NCBI RefSeq assembly: GCF_002776525.5 | Contig: NC_045443.1 | Span: 36,354,284-36,418,283, forward strand | Direction: 5' to 3' | Source: Piliocolobus tephrosceles | Taxonomy: Eukaryota; Chordata; Mammalia; Primates; Cercopithecidae | Length of the DNA: 64,000 bases | Shown here: piece after piece, positions 11,443 to 24,360 of the stretch | Numbering within the stretch: the stretch's first letter is position 1 | Layout of the letters: the number at the start of each line of letters is the position of its first letter | The notes under the pieces: model-generated | Told to the model about the DNA's origin: nothing | The model's input: the letters and a program-made list of their open reading frames with translations, nothing else | The model's database searches: none | Program-made: the position numbers and the translations under genes

Positions 11443-12040
11443 GTTATGATTTCTTATTCATTCAGTGGATCTATATCTTTTAATGAGAAATTTTAATCAG
11501 TTTACATTCAAGGTTACTCTTGATATGTGAGGACTTATTTCTGTCATTTTGTCAATTGTCTTCTTGTTGTGTTTCTTTTGTTCTCTTATTTCTCTCTTAT
11601 TATTTATCTTAATGGTTTGATTTTCTGTTGTGGTAACATTTGAGTCCTTTTTCTTCCTTATTTGTATCTTTGCTCTACCGGTTAGTTTTATCATGCATTT
11701 TCATGATGGTAGATATCATCCCTTCACTTTGAGGTGAAAGAGTCACCAAGCAATTCTTGTAGGGCAGGTCTAGTGGTGATGAATTACCTGCTTTCTTTTT
11801 CTTTTTTTCTTTCTTTCTGTTTTTTTTTTTTTTTTTTTTTTTTTTTGGCTTGGAAATGTTTTTATTTCTGTTTCATTTTTGAAGCATAGCTTTTCTGGGT
11901 ATTCTTGTCTCCTGGAATATGTAATCCCTTTCTCTCCTGGCCTGTAAGATTTCTGTTAAAAATTCATTGTTAGTCTAATAGGAATTCATTTATATATGAC
12001 CACTTCTCTCTTGTTTTTAGAATTATTTGTCTTTGAGTTT

Positions 12041-12336
12041 TTGTTTATTTATTTGAGATAAAGTCTTGCTCCATCACTCAGGCTGGAGTGTAATGGTGCG
12101 ATCTCAGCTCACTGCAACCTCTGCCTTCTGGGTTCAATCGATTCTCGTGCCTTAGCCTCCTGAATAACTGGGACTACAGGCGCATGCCACTACACCCAGC
12201 TAATTTTTGTATTTTTAGTTCAGATGGATTTTCGCCATGTTGGCCACGCTGGTCTTGAACTCCTGACCCCAGGTGATCTGCCCACTTCGGCCTCCCAAAG
12301 TGCTGGGATTACAGGCATGAACCACTGCGCCCGACC
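12041..12336 (-). mobile_element. Alu, reverse orientation
   Basis: A complete Alu dimer in reverse orientation, starting with TTATTTGAGATAAAGTCTTG and ending CACTGCGCCCGACC. It is more diverged than the Alu at 11112, in keeping with an older AluS/J type. It interrupts ORF1 of the reverse L1. Confidence 0.93.
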
Positions 12337-15108
12337 TGTCTTTGACTTTTGACAGTTTGACTATAATGTGGTGGGAGATGAGACCTTTTTGGGTTGTATT
12401 TCTTTTGGGATCTTTTAGTTATCTGGATATCTAAATTTCTTGCTAGTCTTGGGAATTTTTCAGCTATTGTTTTATCAAATAGGTTTTCTATACTATTAAA
12501 CTTTTCTTCACCTTTTGGGACCCTCAACATCTGAATATTTTGTCACTTTATGGTGTCTCATATGTCACATCTTTCTACATTTTTCTTCTTTTTTTTTTTT
12601 TTTTTAAGACCTATCTTTAAGTTCTGAAACTCTTCCGTTTGATCTAATCTATTGATGCTCCTGATTGTATTTTTCATTTCATTCATTGACATTTTCAGTT
12701 CCAGGACTTCTTTTTGGTGATATCTCTCTGTGAATTTCTCATTTATATTCTAAATTGTTTTGCTGATTTCTTTGATTTTTTTATCTGTGTTCTTTGTTAT
12801 CTCACTTAGCCTCTTTTATGTCATGATTTTGAATTCTTTTTCAGGTATTTCATAAATTTCTTTTTTGTTAAAAACTGTTGTTGGAGAATTATTGTTCTTT
12901 TGAAGGTGCCATATTTCCTTGCTTTTTCATGTTTGTGTTCTTTTATTGATATATGTGCACCAGATGTAATAGTTTCTTCTTCTGAGTTTTTGGATTGGTT
13001 TTCATAGGGGAAGACTTTTTCCTGTAGGTGTATCTATAAAGTTGGTTGGGTAGGACACTTGGTTTTTGATTCTGGATACATGCAGTAATGTAGTCTTTGT
13101 ATAATTTCTTCAACTGTACACACTGTCAGTGCTGATTTCCTCATTGACTTAGGCCACAAAATTGTTAGAGGAGGCTGTGGTGAGATTTTTCTGGGGATGG
13201 AATGCCACGTGGGACAGTCTTTTGGCTCCAGTGGTGGCAATTGCATACTGAGTATGCCTGTTCTTGGGTCTCTAGACAGCATGTTTATGCGCTGGCATTG
13301 ACAGATCCAGGTGGGCCAATTCTTGGTCCTCCTGGCAGCTTACTCAGGTTCTGGTTGCGGTAGTGGCAGACCAGGTGGGTGAGTAAGTCTTTGGGCCCCT
13401 ATACAGTGTATGTTGTGTGTGTGATGATAGTCATGGTGGTGGGACGGACAACCCTCAGGTTTCCAGGTGGCATTTGTTGGCGATAGTGGTAGCTTTGACA
13501 GGTTGGGCTAGCTAGGCCCCTGGGTAGTGTGAGTGTGTGGGCGCTGGCAGGGTAGCAGCAGGCTGGGCAAGCCCATTTTCAAGCCCTGAGAAGGAATGCA
13601 CAGATGCCAGCTGTGGTTGACGGATGGGGCAATCTCCAGGCCTCTGGATGGGTAGATTGGGCACTGGTGGCAGGTTTTCTGGGTCTCTTGTTAGACTCAG
13701 GTGGTGTGCACATGTACCTGGGGCAACTGATGGAGTAAGATGCCCCAGACCCCCAGATGGTATACTTGGGCACTGGGGTTTAGTGCTAGGGGAGGCAGGC
13801 CTCTTCTTAAGTCCTTACAATGGTGTACATGGGCACAGGATATGGTGGGTGCGGCAGGACAAGCCCCAGGACTCTGGAAGGCATGCTAGGGCACTGGAGG
13901 TGGCAGGTGGTGTGGGGCTGTTATTAAGCCCCCTGGTGGTATATGTGTGGGAATGAGGGGTGGCTGATGGGTCAAGACAATTCCTGGGGCCTCAAGCATC
14001 ATGCTTGGACTTGGTGAATGCAGGGGTGTGTGGAAGGGATGGTGCCAGGCTGGGTGGGCCTGTCCTCAGGCCCCCTGATGGTGCATGGGTGTAACCTGTA
14101 GTGAACAGGGCAGGCTGGTCACCAGTGCTTGAGCAGTATGCCTGGGTAGCAGTGGCAGCAGAGGCAGTGGGTGGGGAAAGCCTGTCTTCAGGGGCCTACA
14201 AGTGTGAGGTGGCTCTGCTGCTAGGGGGAGATAGTTTCTACCTTTGGTAGCTGCCTGAGGCAGGCAGATTTCAGGCTCTGGGTAGAGCATGCTTTGACCC
14301 TTGGCAGTGGCAGTTGGCGGGGAGAACCTATCTTCAGTGCATTTACAAGTGTGTGGCCGCCCTGTCACTGGGGGAGTTGTAAGTGATAGCAGTCCCAGGC
14401 TGGCAGGTTTCTGTCTCTGGGGAGCACATGTTGTGCCACCCTTTGTACCAGGGGTAGTCTTCCTGGTGTGCTATACCACCTTTTCCCTAGTGTGCAGGAC
14501 ACTGTGGGCTAGAGTACTAGGGGGCTATGATGATCCACAGGGTCCAATTGGTGTCTTACTGCTGCACCCATCTAGGCAGACATGGGGAAATGTCATTGGG
14601 GCTCCAGGGATATGTAGATGCAAGGGTTTTTGAGCCCTGGGGCAGGATACCATCTATTGGGGCCTGGGCTATCAAATGATGCTCTGAAGCAGCTGCTTCG
14701 GATTTGAGGTTTGTGTGGGACCTGGCATTAACTCCCTTACTACAGCAGTGCCATCTTGGGGACTTTGGGGACCTTCTCATTCCATTCTCAGAGCCCACGG
14801 GGGCTGAGGGACTCTAACGTGACCAGGATTATAGGAGTCTGTGATAAGAATGTAGACTGCTGGGGATCTCTCATTTAAGCTTTCCCCACACTGGGGAGCC
14901 TCTCCTGGCTCTGCTGTTGTAGGGAGGCTGAGCCATCTGCGTAGCCTCCCTCTCCTTCTGTGCCCCAGGTGTTTCCTGTCACTTCTATGAATTCCAGTGT
15001 GCTCTCTTTCATATTCTCTTTGATGTGTGACTATCTACTGACTACTTTGATTCTTTGTGGAAAAGTGTCCTATGCCTCTAGTTAGCCATCTTGAAACTAT
15101 CCTCCAGT

Positions 15109-15294
15109 TTTTAAATTTTATTAGTTAGTAGAGTCAGTCTGGCCCCTGTTATTTTATTTTAGTCAGATGGAGATCCTGAAATTCATTCTTCAGGAGATTC
15201 ATTGAGAAGTGAGACTGCTGTTTTCCAAGGCAAAATGTCAATTTTACTTTTGTGCTCAGGACATTTATTTCAATGATTTCTTATTGCTCTTTTC
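15109..15294. other. Unassigned sequence
   Basis: AT-rich sequence between the reverse L1 and an L2 fragment. I recognise no gene or repeat here. Confidence 0.5.
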
Positions 15295-15745
15295 AAGAGC
15301 AAGGCTCTGCATAATCTGGGCCCTTTTGTACTTTATAGCTGTAGGTCATAAGTGTTCTTTCATTGATTCTATTCCAGCTTTACCCTCTTCTGTTTCTCAA
15401 ACATGCTGCAAATTTTGCATTTCTACTTTTTATCTGGTGTGCTTATTCCTGTTTTCATGTAGCTAACCATTCTGTATCGTTAGTGTATTTATCACTTCCT
15501 TACTCTAGTGACTTTCCTGACCAAACTGTCTGAAACACGACCTCCAACACAAGGCATCCCATCATGTGATCTGGTAGTACTTGTAATTATCTTTTATATT
15601 TGTTTACTTCTTTGTTTCTTAACCACTGTATTTTTTGGTGGTTCATTTTCTTTTATTTGTTTATTATCATCCTTCACTAGACTATAACCTCTGTTGTCTC
15701 CCTACTACATAATAGACACATTAAATATTCATTGAATACACATAA
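15295..15745 (+). repeat. LINE-2 (L2) 3' fragment
   Basis: The segment follows the L2 3' region: AAGGCTCTGCATAATCTGGG at its start, then a block resembling CTTTCCTGACCAAACTGTCTG (about 15507-15530), and an end with ACTAGACTATAACCTC ... TTCATTGAATACA. These are diagnostic L2 phrases in the same order, strongly diverged. L2 is a pre-eutherian LINE. Confidence 0.75.
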
Positions 15746-15894
15746 AAAGCTTATTTAGATAATGAATGTTTTTATTAAAATTTCAGTTCATAATTTTTAA
15801 TGACTTTTATATTTATCTATAGGAAAACATAAATTGTTTAAAAAGTTGAACTGACTTGTCTTAATTCTTTTCAGTTTTTTAGGATAATTGCTCT

Positions 15895-16110
15895 CTGTCA
15901 TCTCTAGAAGAATCCTTCCCAACTTTAGTTCCCAAATCAGACGCCATCTGCCTAAGTTTTCTGAAGCAGAAGAATCTCTTCTTTCCTCCATTTACTGTTT
16001 TAGCATTTGACTGTAGAATAATACCTGTCACTTTGTAATTTTTTTCTTCCTCTTTTATACTGTAACTTTATTGTTGGCAATAGCTACTCTACATTTCTCT
16101 ATTGTCCCCA
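15895..16110 (+). repeat. Possible second L2 fragment
   Basis: The text around AGAAGAATCCTTCCCAACTTTAG (about 15906 onward) resembles the L2 3' region again. The similarity is weak and the boundaries are approximate. Confidence 0.4.
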
Positions 16111-17789
16111 TCTCTTAGTGATTCCACTGAGTCAGATGCTTAAAATACCTTTTAAAAATCATGATTTTGGAAAATGGCAATAGGAGACAGGGCTAGTATG
16201 CAGCTCCCACTTGGACAGAACAGCATGTGAAGACTCACATCATGAACTTTTACTCCAAAAAGTACTGCAGAAACATACCAGGAAAACCAAAAGAATTCAA
16301 AGACCCTTTGAAAGATGTGGCTTGCAAAAAAATTCAGTTCCCAAAGTGTGAGAGGGGGATAGCCTGTTTCCAAACACACGTCTCTACTGGGGAACTGGAA
16401 AATCCAGATTTCGGGAGAAGGATTTAACCTTACCTAGAGATGAAATGGAAGTAGGGAGGTAAGCGAAATATAAAAGTAGAAGAAGCAACTGGAAGAGCCC
16501 TGTAGGTACTCCTTGTCCCCATTTTGAGCCCAGGGAAGCCATCCCTGGCCTTCTCTCACAGGGGTCCTTGGGGAAGGTACCCAGTGGAATTGAGGAGGGG
16601 TCACAGGGTAAAAGAAGCTTCTAACTGAACTCTGTAATAACTTTGACTAAACATGAATTTTCATGAGCAGAATCTTGGCGGAGGGGTGCAAATGGGAAGT
16701 GCAGATATGAGTGCAGAAGCTGCAGCCAGCAGTGTGGGTAGACAGGGAGCGGCAAGACCTGGGAGCCCTGGTTGCTTTCTTAGTGGGGAGGCTTATAGCC
16801 TGGAGCACGATCTCAGCACTGTGTGCCCACTGCCTGGATGTAAACTTGGCATTGTTGGTGGGCATGGTGAGAGTGAGTCAGGCTTTACTCTCTGTGTAGG
16901 AGCTGGGAGAAGCTTATCACTGGAGACTTTCTCTCAGTGGTAAACTGTATGATGCAGCAGAAGTAGCCATAATGCTCTGTGGAACATAACTTCATTGGCC
17001 TAAGAAACACCCCCATCCCCCACAGTGGCTGAAGCAAGCACTGCCCAAGGAGGGTCTGAGCACACACCTTTCTAACTCTGCCTTTACCTGATTTTTTTTT
17101 TCCTCACTCTGGTAGCTAAAGACAAAAGACATAAACTCTTGGGAACTCTATGGCCCCACTTACTGCTTGAGAAACCTGAAAATTTATCCTGGCCAATGTA
17201 GGGTGAACTTTTATACCCCTTCTACTACCACAGGTGGTGCTCTCTTGAAAGTGCCACCTCTGCACTGGAGGCCAGCCAACTCATTCCATTATGGCAACTC
17301 AGAACAAGCCTGCTCCAAAGAAGGAGAAAACAACAGCTAATTCTACCACGTGCAACATCCTGGCTATCCAGAGGTCCTGAGTCTGTTCTTGTGACAGCTT
17401 CGCTGCTAGCATAAGCAGCATTTGAGAAAACCAGTGCACTAAACAAAACCACAACCAAGGACTCTCACAGAGTCCATATCACTCCCCTGCCAGCAGGTGC
17501 TGGTATCCATGGCCAGGAGACCTGAAGATGGATCACATCATAACATCACAGGACTCTTTGCAGACATTCCCCAGCACCACCCTGGAGTCTGATAGCCTCG
17601 CTGGTTGGCTAGACCCAATCACTGCAGTCTGGCTCACATGCAGCCCCACCCGTAGGGGATTGGGGAGAGCACCACATCAAAGGCTCACCCTGTGGGACAA
17701 AAGAATCTGAACAGCAGCCCTTGTGTTCCAGATCTTTCCACTGAAACAGTCCCCCCAAATGAGAAGGAACCAGAGAAGTAATTCTGGTA

Positions 17790-18735
17790 CTATGACAAAA
17801 CAAGTCTCTGTAACACCCCCAAAAGACCACACTAAGCTCTCCAGCAGTGGATCCAAACCAAGAAGAAATCTCTGAATTGCCAGATAAAGAATTCAGAAGG
17901 TTGATTAATATGCTACTCAGTGAGGTATTAGAAAAAGGAGAACACCAACTTAAGGAAATTAAAAAAAAAAAGATATGGATGAAAAGGTCTCCAGAGAAAT
18001 AGATGACATAAAGAAAATACAACTTCTGTAAGTGAAAGATGCATTTAGAGAAATACAAAATACACTGGAAAGTTTCAACAATAGAATCCAACAAGTAGAA
18101 GAAAGAACTTGAGTTTGAGACAAGGCTTTTGAATTAACCCAATCCAGTAAAGACAAAAAAAAAAAAAAAAAAAAAAAAACTAATTAATAAAAAATAAATG
18201 AACAAAGCCTTCAAGAGATTTGGGATTATGTTAAACAACCAAACATAGGAATAATCAGTGCTCCTGAGAAAGAAGAGAAATCTAAAAGTTTGGAAAACTT
18301 ATTTGAGGGAATAATCAAGGATAACTTCCCTAGTCTTACTAGAGATCTAGATATTCAAACACAAGAAGCTCAAAGAACACCCAGGAAATTCATCACAAAA
18401 AGATAATCACCTAGGCACATAGTCATCAAGTTATCTAAAGTCAAGACAAAGGAAAGAATTTTAAGAACTGTGAGGCAAAAGCATCAGGTAACCTACAAAG
18501 GAAAACCTATAAGATTAATAAGAGATTTCTCAGCAGAAACCCTACAAGCCAGAAGGGATTGGGATCCTATCTTTAGCCTCCTTAAACAAAATAATTAAAA
18601 GCCAATAATTTTGTATCCATTGAAACTAAGCTTCATAATGTGAGATAAAGTATTTTTCAGACAAACATATGCTGACAGAATTCACCACTACCAAGCCAGC
18701 ACTACAAGAAATGCTAAAAGGAGTTCTAAATTTTG
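17790..18735 (+). pseudogene. L1 ORF1 remnant
   Basis: This region has the layout of L1 ORF1p, a trimeric RNA-binding chaperone. A coiled-coil part (about 17930-18200) with a 30-base A-run at about 18153-18179 is followed by the RRM and C-terminal parts. Similarity to the intact ORF1 at 48287-49303 is clear around 18225-18720. Frameshifts and stops disable it. Confidence 0.8.
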
Positions 18736-18854
18736 AAATAAAACCATGAGATATACTAAAATAGAACCTCCTTAAAGCATAAATTTCACAGGACTTGTAA
18801 GACAATAACAGTGAAAAAAAAAAACACCAAGATATCCAGGCAACAACTAACATG

Positions 18855-20323
18855 ATGAATAGAAAAGTACTTCACATCTCAGTACTAACATTGAATATAA
18901 ATGGCCTAAATGCTCCACTTAAGAGATAGGGAATGTCAGAATGAGTAAAAATCCATCCACCAAGTATCTGTTGTCTTCAAGAGACTCGTGTAACACATAA
19001 GAACTCACATAAACTTAAGGTGGAGAGGTGGAAAAAGATTCCATGCAAACAGAAACCAAAAGTAAAGACAAGGACATTATATAATGATGAAAGGATTAGT
19101 ACAACAGGAAAGTGTCACAATCCTAAATATACATGCACCTAACACAGGAGCTCCCAAATTTATAAAACAATTACTACTAGACCTAAGAAAAGAGATAGAT
19201 GGCAAATAATAGTGGAGGATTTCAGTACTCCACTGACAACATTAGAGACAGGACAAAAAGTCAACAAAGAAATGACGGGCTTAAACTGTACCCTCGAACA
19301 AATGCACTTAACAGATATTTACAGAATATTGTACCCAAAAACTGCAGAATATACATTCTTTTCATCAACATATAGAACATTCTCCAAGATAGACCATATG
19401 ATAGGCTGCAAAACAAGTCTCAGTAAATTTAAGAAAACAAATTATATCAAGTACTCTCAGATCACAGTGGGATAAAATTGGAAATCAACTCCAAAAGGAA
19501 CCCTGAAAACTGTACAAATACATGGAAATTAAATAATCTGCTCCTAAATTATCTTTGGGTCAACAAATCAAAACAGAAATCTAAACATTCTTTGAACTGA
19601 ACAGTAGTAGTGACATAACCTGTCAAAATCTCTGGAATACAGCAAAAGTGGTGCTAAGAGGAAAGTTAGTAGCATTAAATGCCTACACCAAAAAGTCTGG
19701 AAATGCACAATAGACAATCTAAGGTCACACCTCAAGGAACTAGATAAACAAAAACAAACCAAGCCCAAACCCAGCAGAAGAAAAGAAATACAAAGATCAG
19801 AGCAGAGCAAACAGAAAAAACAATACAAAAGATAAATGAAATGAAAAGCTGGTTCTTTAAAAAGATAAAATTGATAGACCATTAGCAAGATTAACAAAGA
19901 ATAGAGAAGACCCAAATAAGCTCAATTAGAAACAAAATGGGAGATACTATAACTGATACTACAGAAATACAAACGATTATTCAAGGCTACTATGAACACC
20001 TTTACGCATACAAATTAGAACACCTACAGGAGATTGATAAATTCCTAGAAATATACAACCCACCAAGATCAAACCAGGAAGAAACAGAAACTCTGAACAG
20101 ACCAATGGCAAGTAGTGAGATTGAAATGGTAATTTTAAAACTTGCCAACAAAAGAAAAAGTCTGGGAACAGATGGATTCACAGCTGAATTTTATCAGCCA
20201 TTCAAAGAAGAATTTGTACCAATCCTACTGAAACTATTCCAAAAGATAAAGAGAGAATCCTCCCTAAATCGTTTCGTTAAGCTAGTATCACCCTAATACC
20301 AAAACCAGGAAAACGCATACCAA

Positions 20324-20354
<31 letters not shown>

Positions 20355-22625
20355 AGGAAAACTACAGACCAATATTCCTGATGAACATAGATGCAGAAAT
20401 CCTCAACAAAATACTAGCTAACTGAATCCAACAGCATATCCAAAAGATAATATATCATGATCAAGTGAGTTTCATACCAGGGATCCAGGGATGGTTTAAC
20501 ATACAGAAGTCAATAAATATACACTACATGAACAGAATTAAAAACAAGAATTATATGATCATTTCAATAGATGCAAAAAAAAATTACAAAATGTAGCATC
20601 ACTTTATGATTAAAACCCTCAGCAAAATCAGCATAAAAGGGTCATACCTTAAGATAAGAAAAGCCATCTATGACAGACCCACAGCTAGCATTATACTGAA
20701 TGGGGAAAAGTTGAAAGCATTCTCCCCCCCAAAACTGGAACAAGACAAGGTGCCCACTTTCACCACTTCTACATGGTACTGGAAGTCCTAGCCAGAACAG
20801 TGAGACAAGAGTTCACCACTTCTATTTGACATAGAACCGGAAGTTCTAGCCAGAGCAATCAGATGAGAAGGAAATTAAGGGCATCCAAATAGATAAAGAG
20901 GGACTCAAACTGTTGCTGTTCACCAGTGACATAATAGTATACCTAGAAAACCCTAAGGACTCATCCAAAAAGCTCCTAGATATGATAAATGAACTCAGTA
21001 AAGTTTCAGGGTACAAAATCAATGTACACAATGCAGTAGCACTATACATCAGCATTGACTAAGCTGAGAATCAAATCAAGAACTCAACCCCTTTTACAAC
21101 AGCTGCAAAAAATAAAATACTTAGGAATATACCTAACCAAGGAGGTGAAAGATCTCTACAAGAAAAACTAGAAACACTTCTTAAAGAAATCATAGATGAC
21201 ACAAACAAATGGAACCACATCCCATGCTCATGATGTGTAGAATCAATATTGTAAAAATGACCATACTACCAAAAGCAATCTATCAATTCAGTGCAATTCC
21301 CATTCAAAATACCACCATTATTCTTTGCAGAACTAGAAAAAATATCCTAAAATTCATATGGACCCCAAAAAGCCCCACAGAGCCAAAGCAAGACTAAGCA
21401 AAAAGAACAAATCTGGAGGCATCACATTACCTGACTTCAAACTATACTACAGGACTACAGTTACCAAAACAGCATGGCAGTGGTATAAAAATAAGTATGT
21501 GGACAGATGGAACAGAATAGAGAACCCAGAAATAAAGCCAAATACTTACAGTCAACTGATCTTCGACAAAGTAAACCAAAACATAAAGTGGGGAAAGAAC
21601 ACCCTATTCAACAAATGGTGCTGGGATAGTTGGCAAGCCCCATGTAGTATGAAACTGGATCCTCATCTCAATCTCACCTTATATAAAAATCAAGTCAAGA
21701 TTGATCAAAAACTTTAAGACATGAAGCCATAAAAATTCTAGAAGATAGCATCAGAAAAATTCTTCTAGACATTGGCTTAGGCGAAGAGTTCATGACCAAG
21801 AACCAAAAGCAAGTACAACAAAAACAAAACTAAACAAATGGGACCTAACCTAATTAAAACAAAAATCTGCACAGCAAAAGAAATAATCAGCTAAGTAAAC
21901 AGACAACCCAGAAAGTGGGAGAAAATCTTCCCAAGCTATGCATCTGACAAAGGACTAATATCCAGAATCTACAAGGAACTCAAACAAATCAGCAAGAACA
22001 AAAGAAGTAATATCATCAAAAAATGGGCTAAGTACATGAGTGGACAATTTGCAAAAGAAGATATACAAATGGTCAACAGACATATGAAAAAATGCTCAAC
22101 ATCACTAAAGATGGAGGAAATGCAAATCAAAACCACAATGCAATAACCATCTTACTCCTACAAGAATGGTCATAATTAAAAAATGAAAACATAGAGGTTG
22201 GCATGGATGTGGTTAAAAGGGAATACTTTTACACTGCTGGTGGGTATGTAAACTAGTACAACCACTAAAGAAAACAGTATGGAGACTCCTTAAAGAACTA
22301 AAAGTGGAACTACCATTTGATCCAGCAATCCCACTACTGGGTATTTACCCAGAGGAAAATCAGTCATATGAAAAAGACACATGTGCATGTTTATGGCAGC
22401 ACAATTCACAACTGCAAAAATATGGAACCAGCCTAAATGCCTATCAACCAATGAGTGGGTGAAGAAAATACACACACACACTCCATGGAATACTACTCAG
22501 CTGTAAAAAGGAATGCAATTATGGCATTCACAGCAACCTAGATGGAATTGGAAACCATTATTCTAACTGAAGTAACTCAGGAATGGAAAACCAAACATTG
22601 TTATGTTCTCACTTATAAGTGGGAG
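18855..22625 (+). pseudogene. L1 ORF2 remnant (endonuclease and reverse transcriptase)
   Basis: Endonuclease-like sequence (about 18880-19500) is followed by the reverse transcriptase (about 20300-21100), where the usual aspartate pair of the FADD box is altered (the local reading is F-T-S-D near 20921), and by the C-terminal region (to about 22625). Longer open pieces are 19937-20296 and 21358-21717. It also contains an (AAAT)n expansion at about 20323-20356 and a 53-bp tandem duplication at about 20759-20864. It is not functional. Confidence 0.85.
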
Positions 22626-22665
22626 CTAAGCTTTGAGGACACAAAGGCATAAGATTGATATAATG

Positions 22666-23009
22666 AGCCTGGCTTGGTGGCCCACACCTATAATCCCAGC
22701 ACTTCGGGAGGCCGAAGCGGGTGGATCACTTGAGGTCAGGAGTTTGAGATCAGCCTGACCAACATGGTGAAATCCTGTCTCTACTAAAAATATAAAAATC
22801 AGCCAGGCTGATTTTTGATTAAAAAATATAATGATACAAAAATCATTACAGGTGTGTGGTGGCACACACCTGTAATCCCAGCTATTTAGGAGGCTGAGGC
22901 AGGAGAATTGCTTGAACCCAGGAAGCAAAGGTTGCAGTGGGCCAAGATTGCACTACTGCACACCAGCCTGGGTGAAAAGAGCAAAACTCCGTTTCACATA
23001 CACGCAAAA
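22666..23009 (+). mobile_element. Alu with a hairpin-forming internal insertion
   Basis: A complete Alu dimer on the + strand, flanked by a perfect 15-bp duplication AAGATTGATATAATG at 22651-22665 and 23010-23024. The A-rich tail is short and interrupted. About 43 extra bases (about 22809-22851) that are not Alu sequence sit at the start of the right-arm box GGTGTGTGGTGGC, with inverted copies of nearby Alu bases. Confidence 0.95.
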
Positions 23010-23215
23010 AAGATTGATATAATGGATTCTGGGGACTCCGGTAGAGGGTGGGGGAGGGGTGAGGGATAAAAGACTACACATTGGGTACAGTGTACACTGC
23101 TCGGGTAATGGGTGCACCAAAATCTCAGAAATCACCACTAAAGAACTTATTCATGTAACCAAACACCATCTGTTTCCCAAAAACTATTCAAAGAATTATA
23201 AAAAAATAATGATTT

Positions 23216-23573
23216 ACATTTTTAGTGTGCTTAATATCTTATAAAGTACATTTACCTCTATTCTTTTATGTAGAGTAACAGACATTTTTCTTATGTTAAT
23301 GGTGTATATTAGTACATAGTATATACTATGTCTTTTGGTATAGCAAAATAACGTCATTCTGTCTAAAACACCAGTAAGGCCCTCATTGAGAAACAATGTT
23401 GGATCATGAGCTGTGAACATTCATGGGTAAAACATTAATTTCTCTCTTTAACAACAAGCTGAGCTCTTTTATCTCTCTGTTGCCAATACATGACCTAGTA
23501 CCTGGAACTGAGTAGATGATCATCAGATATTTAATAAATAACTTAAAAATAAGACTGGAAATCAGAGTTTTAG

Positions 23574-23612
<39 letters not shown>

Positions 23613-24360
23613 AAGTTTTTTTATACCTCCAACCTCTGGAACAACTCACTTCCAAATAAATTTTTAGATAGTCACTGATAATAAAATAAGAACCATCTTG
23701 ATTTGTAATTATTTTCCATTATAGCTTTGATTCTTGTACACAAATTGGACTTAACCTAGAATTATTATTTCTGCATTAGAATAGAACTTACAAGCTATCT
23801 AATTCATCAAATTAGTTTTTATCTTATTCTTCTTATCTCTTGGTTTTATTACTTATATACACATTTGTATTTATATTGCTTTTCCTTGGGAACTTTATAA
23901 TTGTTTTTATATCCATATCAGGTTGAAAAATATGTTATAATGTCTCATAACTATTTGATTTTATATTTTAACATTGATGATAAATTTTCTCTGCACAGTC
24001 TTCCAAACATCTTTCTCTGGTTAAATGGAACAGCAGTGACATATAATCGTTGTCTAGTTCATTCTTTAGATTTTATTACAGAAGATATACTATAGGTTGG
24101 TCATGTTTTAATTAAACCACATGCTAACATTTCATATTGTAGTAAAAAACTGTAGATTATTTTTATACTCAATAAGTCATTAGAAGAGCACATTAGACAA
24201 ATTTTCACCCAAAGCAATATTATTTATTTAAATATAAAAATAAAAACATGGTCTAGGTAAATGTTAGTAGCAACTCAATATGTCCTGTAAGAATTGAAAG
24301 TGTTTCTAAATGCAAATAATCCTGCTTTTCTTGCTAAATATGTTTTTGTTTATCCCGAAG
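23216..24360 (+). other. REDIC1: REDIC1 intron, 3' end
   Basis: Mostly unrecognised AT-rich intron sequence. It holds a (TG)n microsatellite at 23575-23607 and, near 23490-23540, a weak L2/MIR-like tail. It ends in a pyrimidine-rich acceptor at 24340-24360. Confidence 0.6.
23575..23607. repeat. (TG)n microsatellite
   Basis: About 16 uninterrupted TG units, probably length-polymorphic. Confidence 0.98.

Larger units (their letters stand above)
8141..15108 (-). mobile_element. Near full-length L1 (L1PB/L1MA type), reverse orientation, with two Alus inserted
   Basis: Read on the reverse strand: a 5' UTR of about 2 kb (13030-15108, starting with a CAAGATGGC-type motif at about 15087-15095), ORF1 (about 11460-13000), ORF2 (about 8560-11100) and a 3' UTR ending near 8141. 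The 3' UTR matches the style of L1PB/L1MA elements. ORF2 has lost about 1 kb at about 10762. Short open frames remain (for example 8566-8853 and 10230-10490), but both ORFs are destroyed. Alus sit at 11112-11442 and 12041-12336. A possible target duplication (TTAAAATTTT near 8141, TTAAATTTTA near 15111) is AT-rich and not decisive. Confidence 0.85.
16168..23206 (+). mobile_element. Full-length older L1 (L1PB/L1MA type), forward, with an Alu in its 3' UTR
   Basis: The order is 5' UTR (16168 to about 17780), ORF1 (about 17790-18735), ORF2 (about 18855-22625) and a 3' UTR split by an Alu, ending in an A-rich tail at about 23206. Both flanks carry AAATCATGATTT (16156-16167) and AAATAATGATTT (23204-23215), a 12-bp target-site duplication with one mismatch, which supports an intact-length insertion. 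Both ORFs are broken by many stops. It lies 1.1 kb upstream of a REDIC1 exon, in the sense orientation. Confidence 0.88.

Noticed and set aside
13034..14798. Several 60-110 codon ORFs on both strands in GC-richer sequence
   Set aside because: This is the long 5' UTR of the reverse L1 (8141-15108). The frames overlap on both strands and lack coding features.
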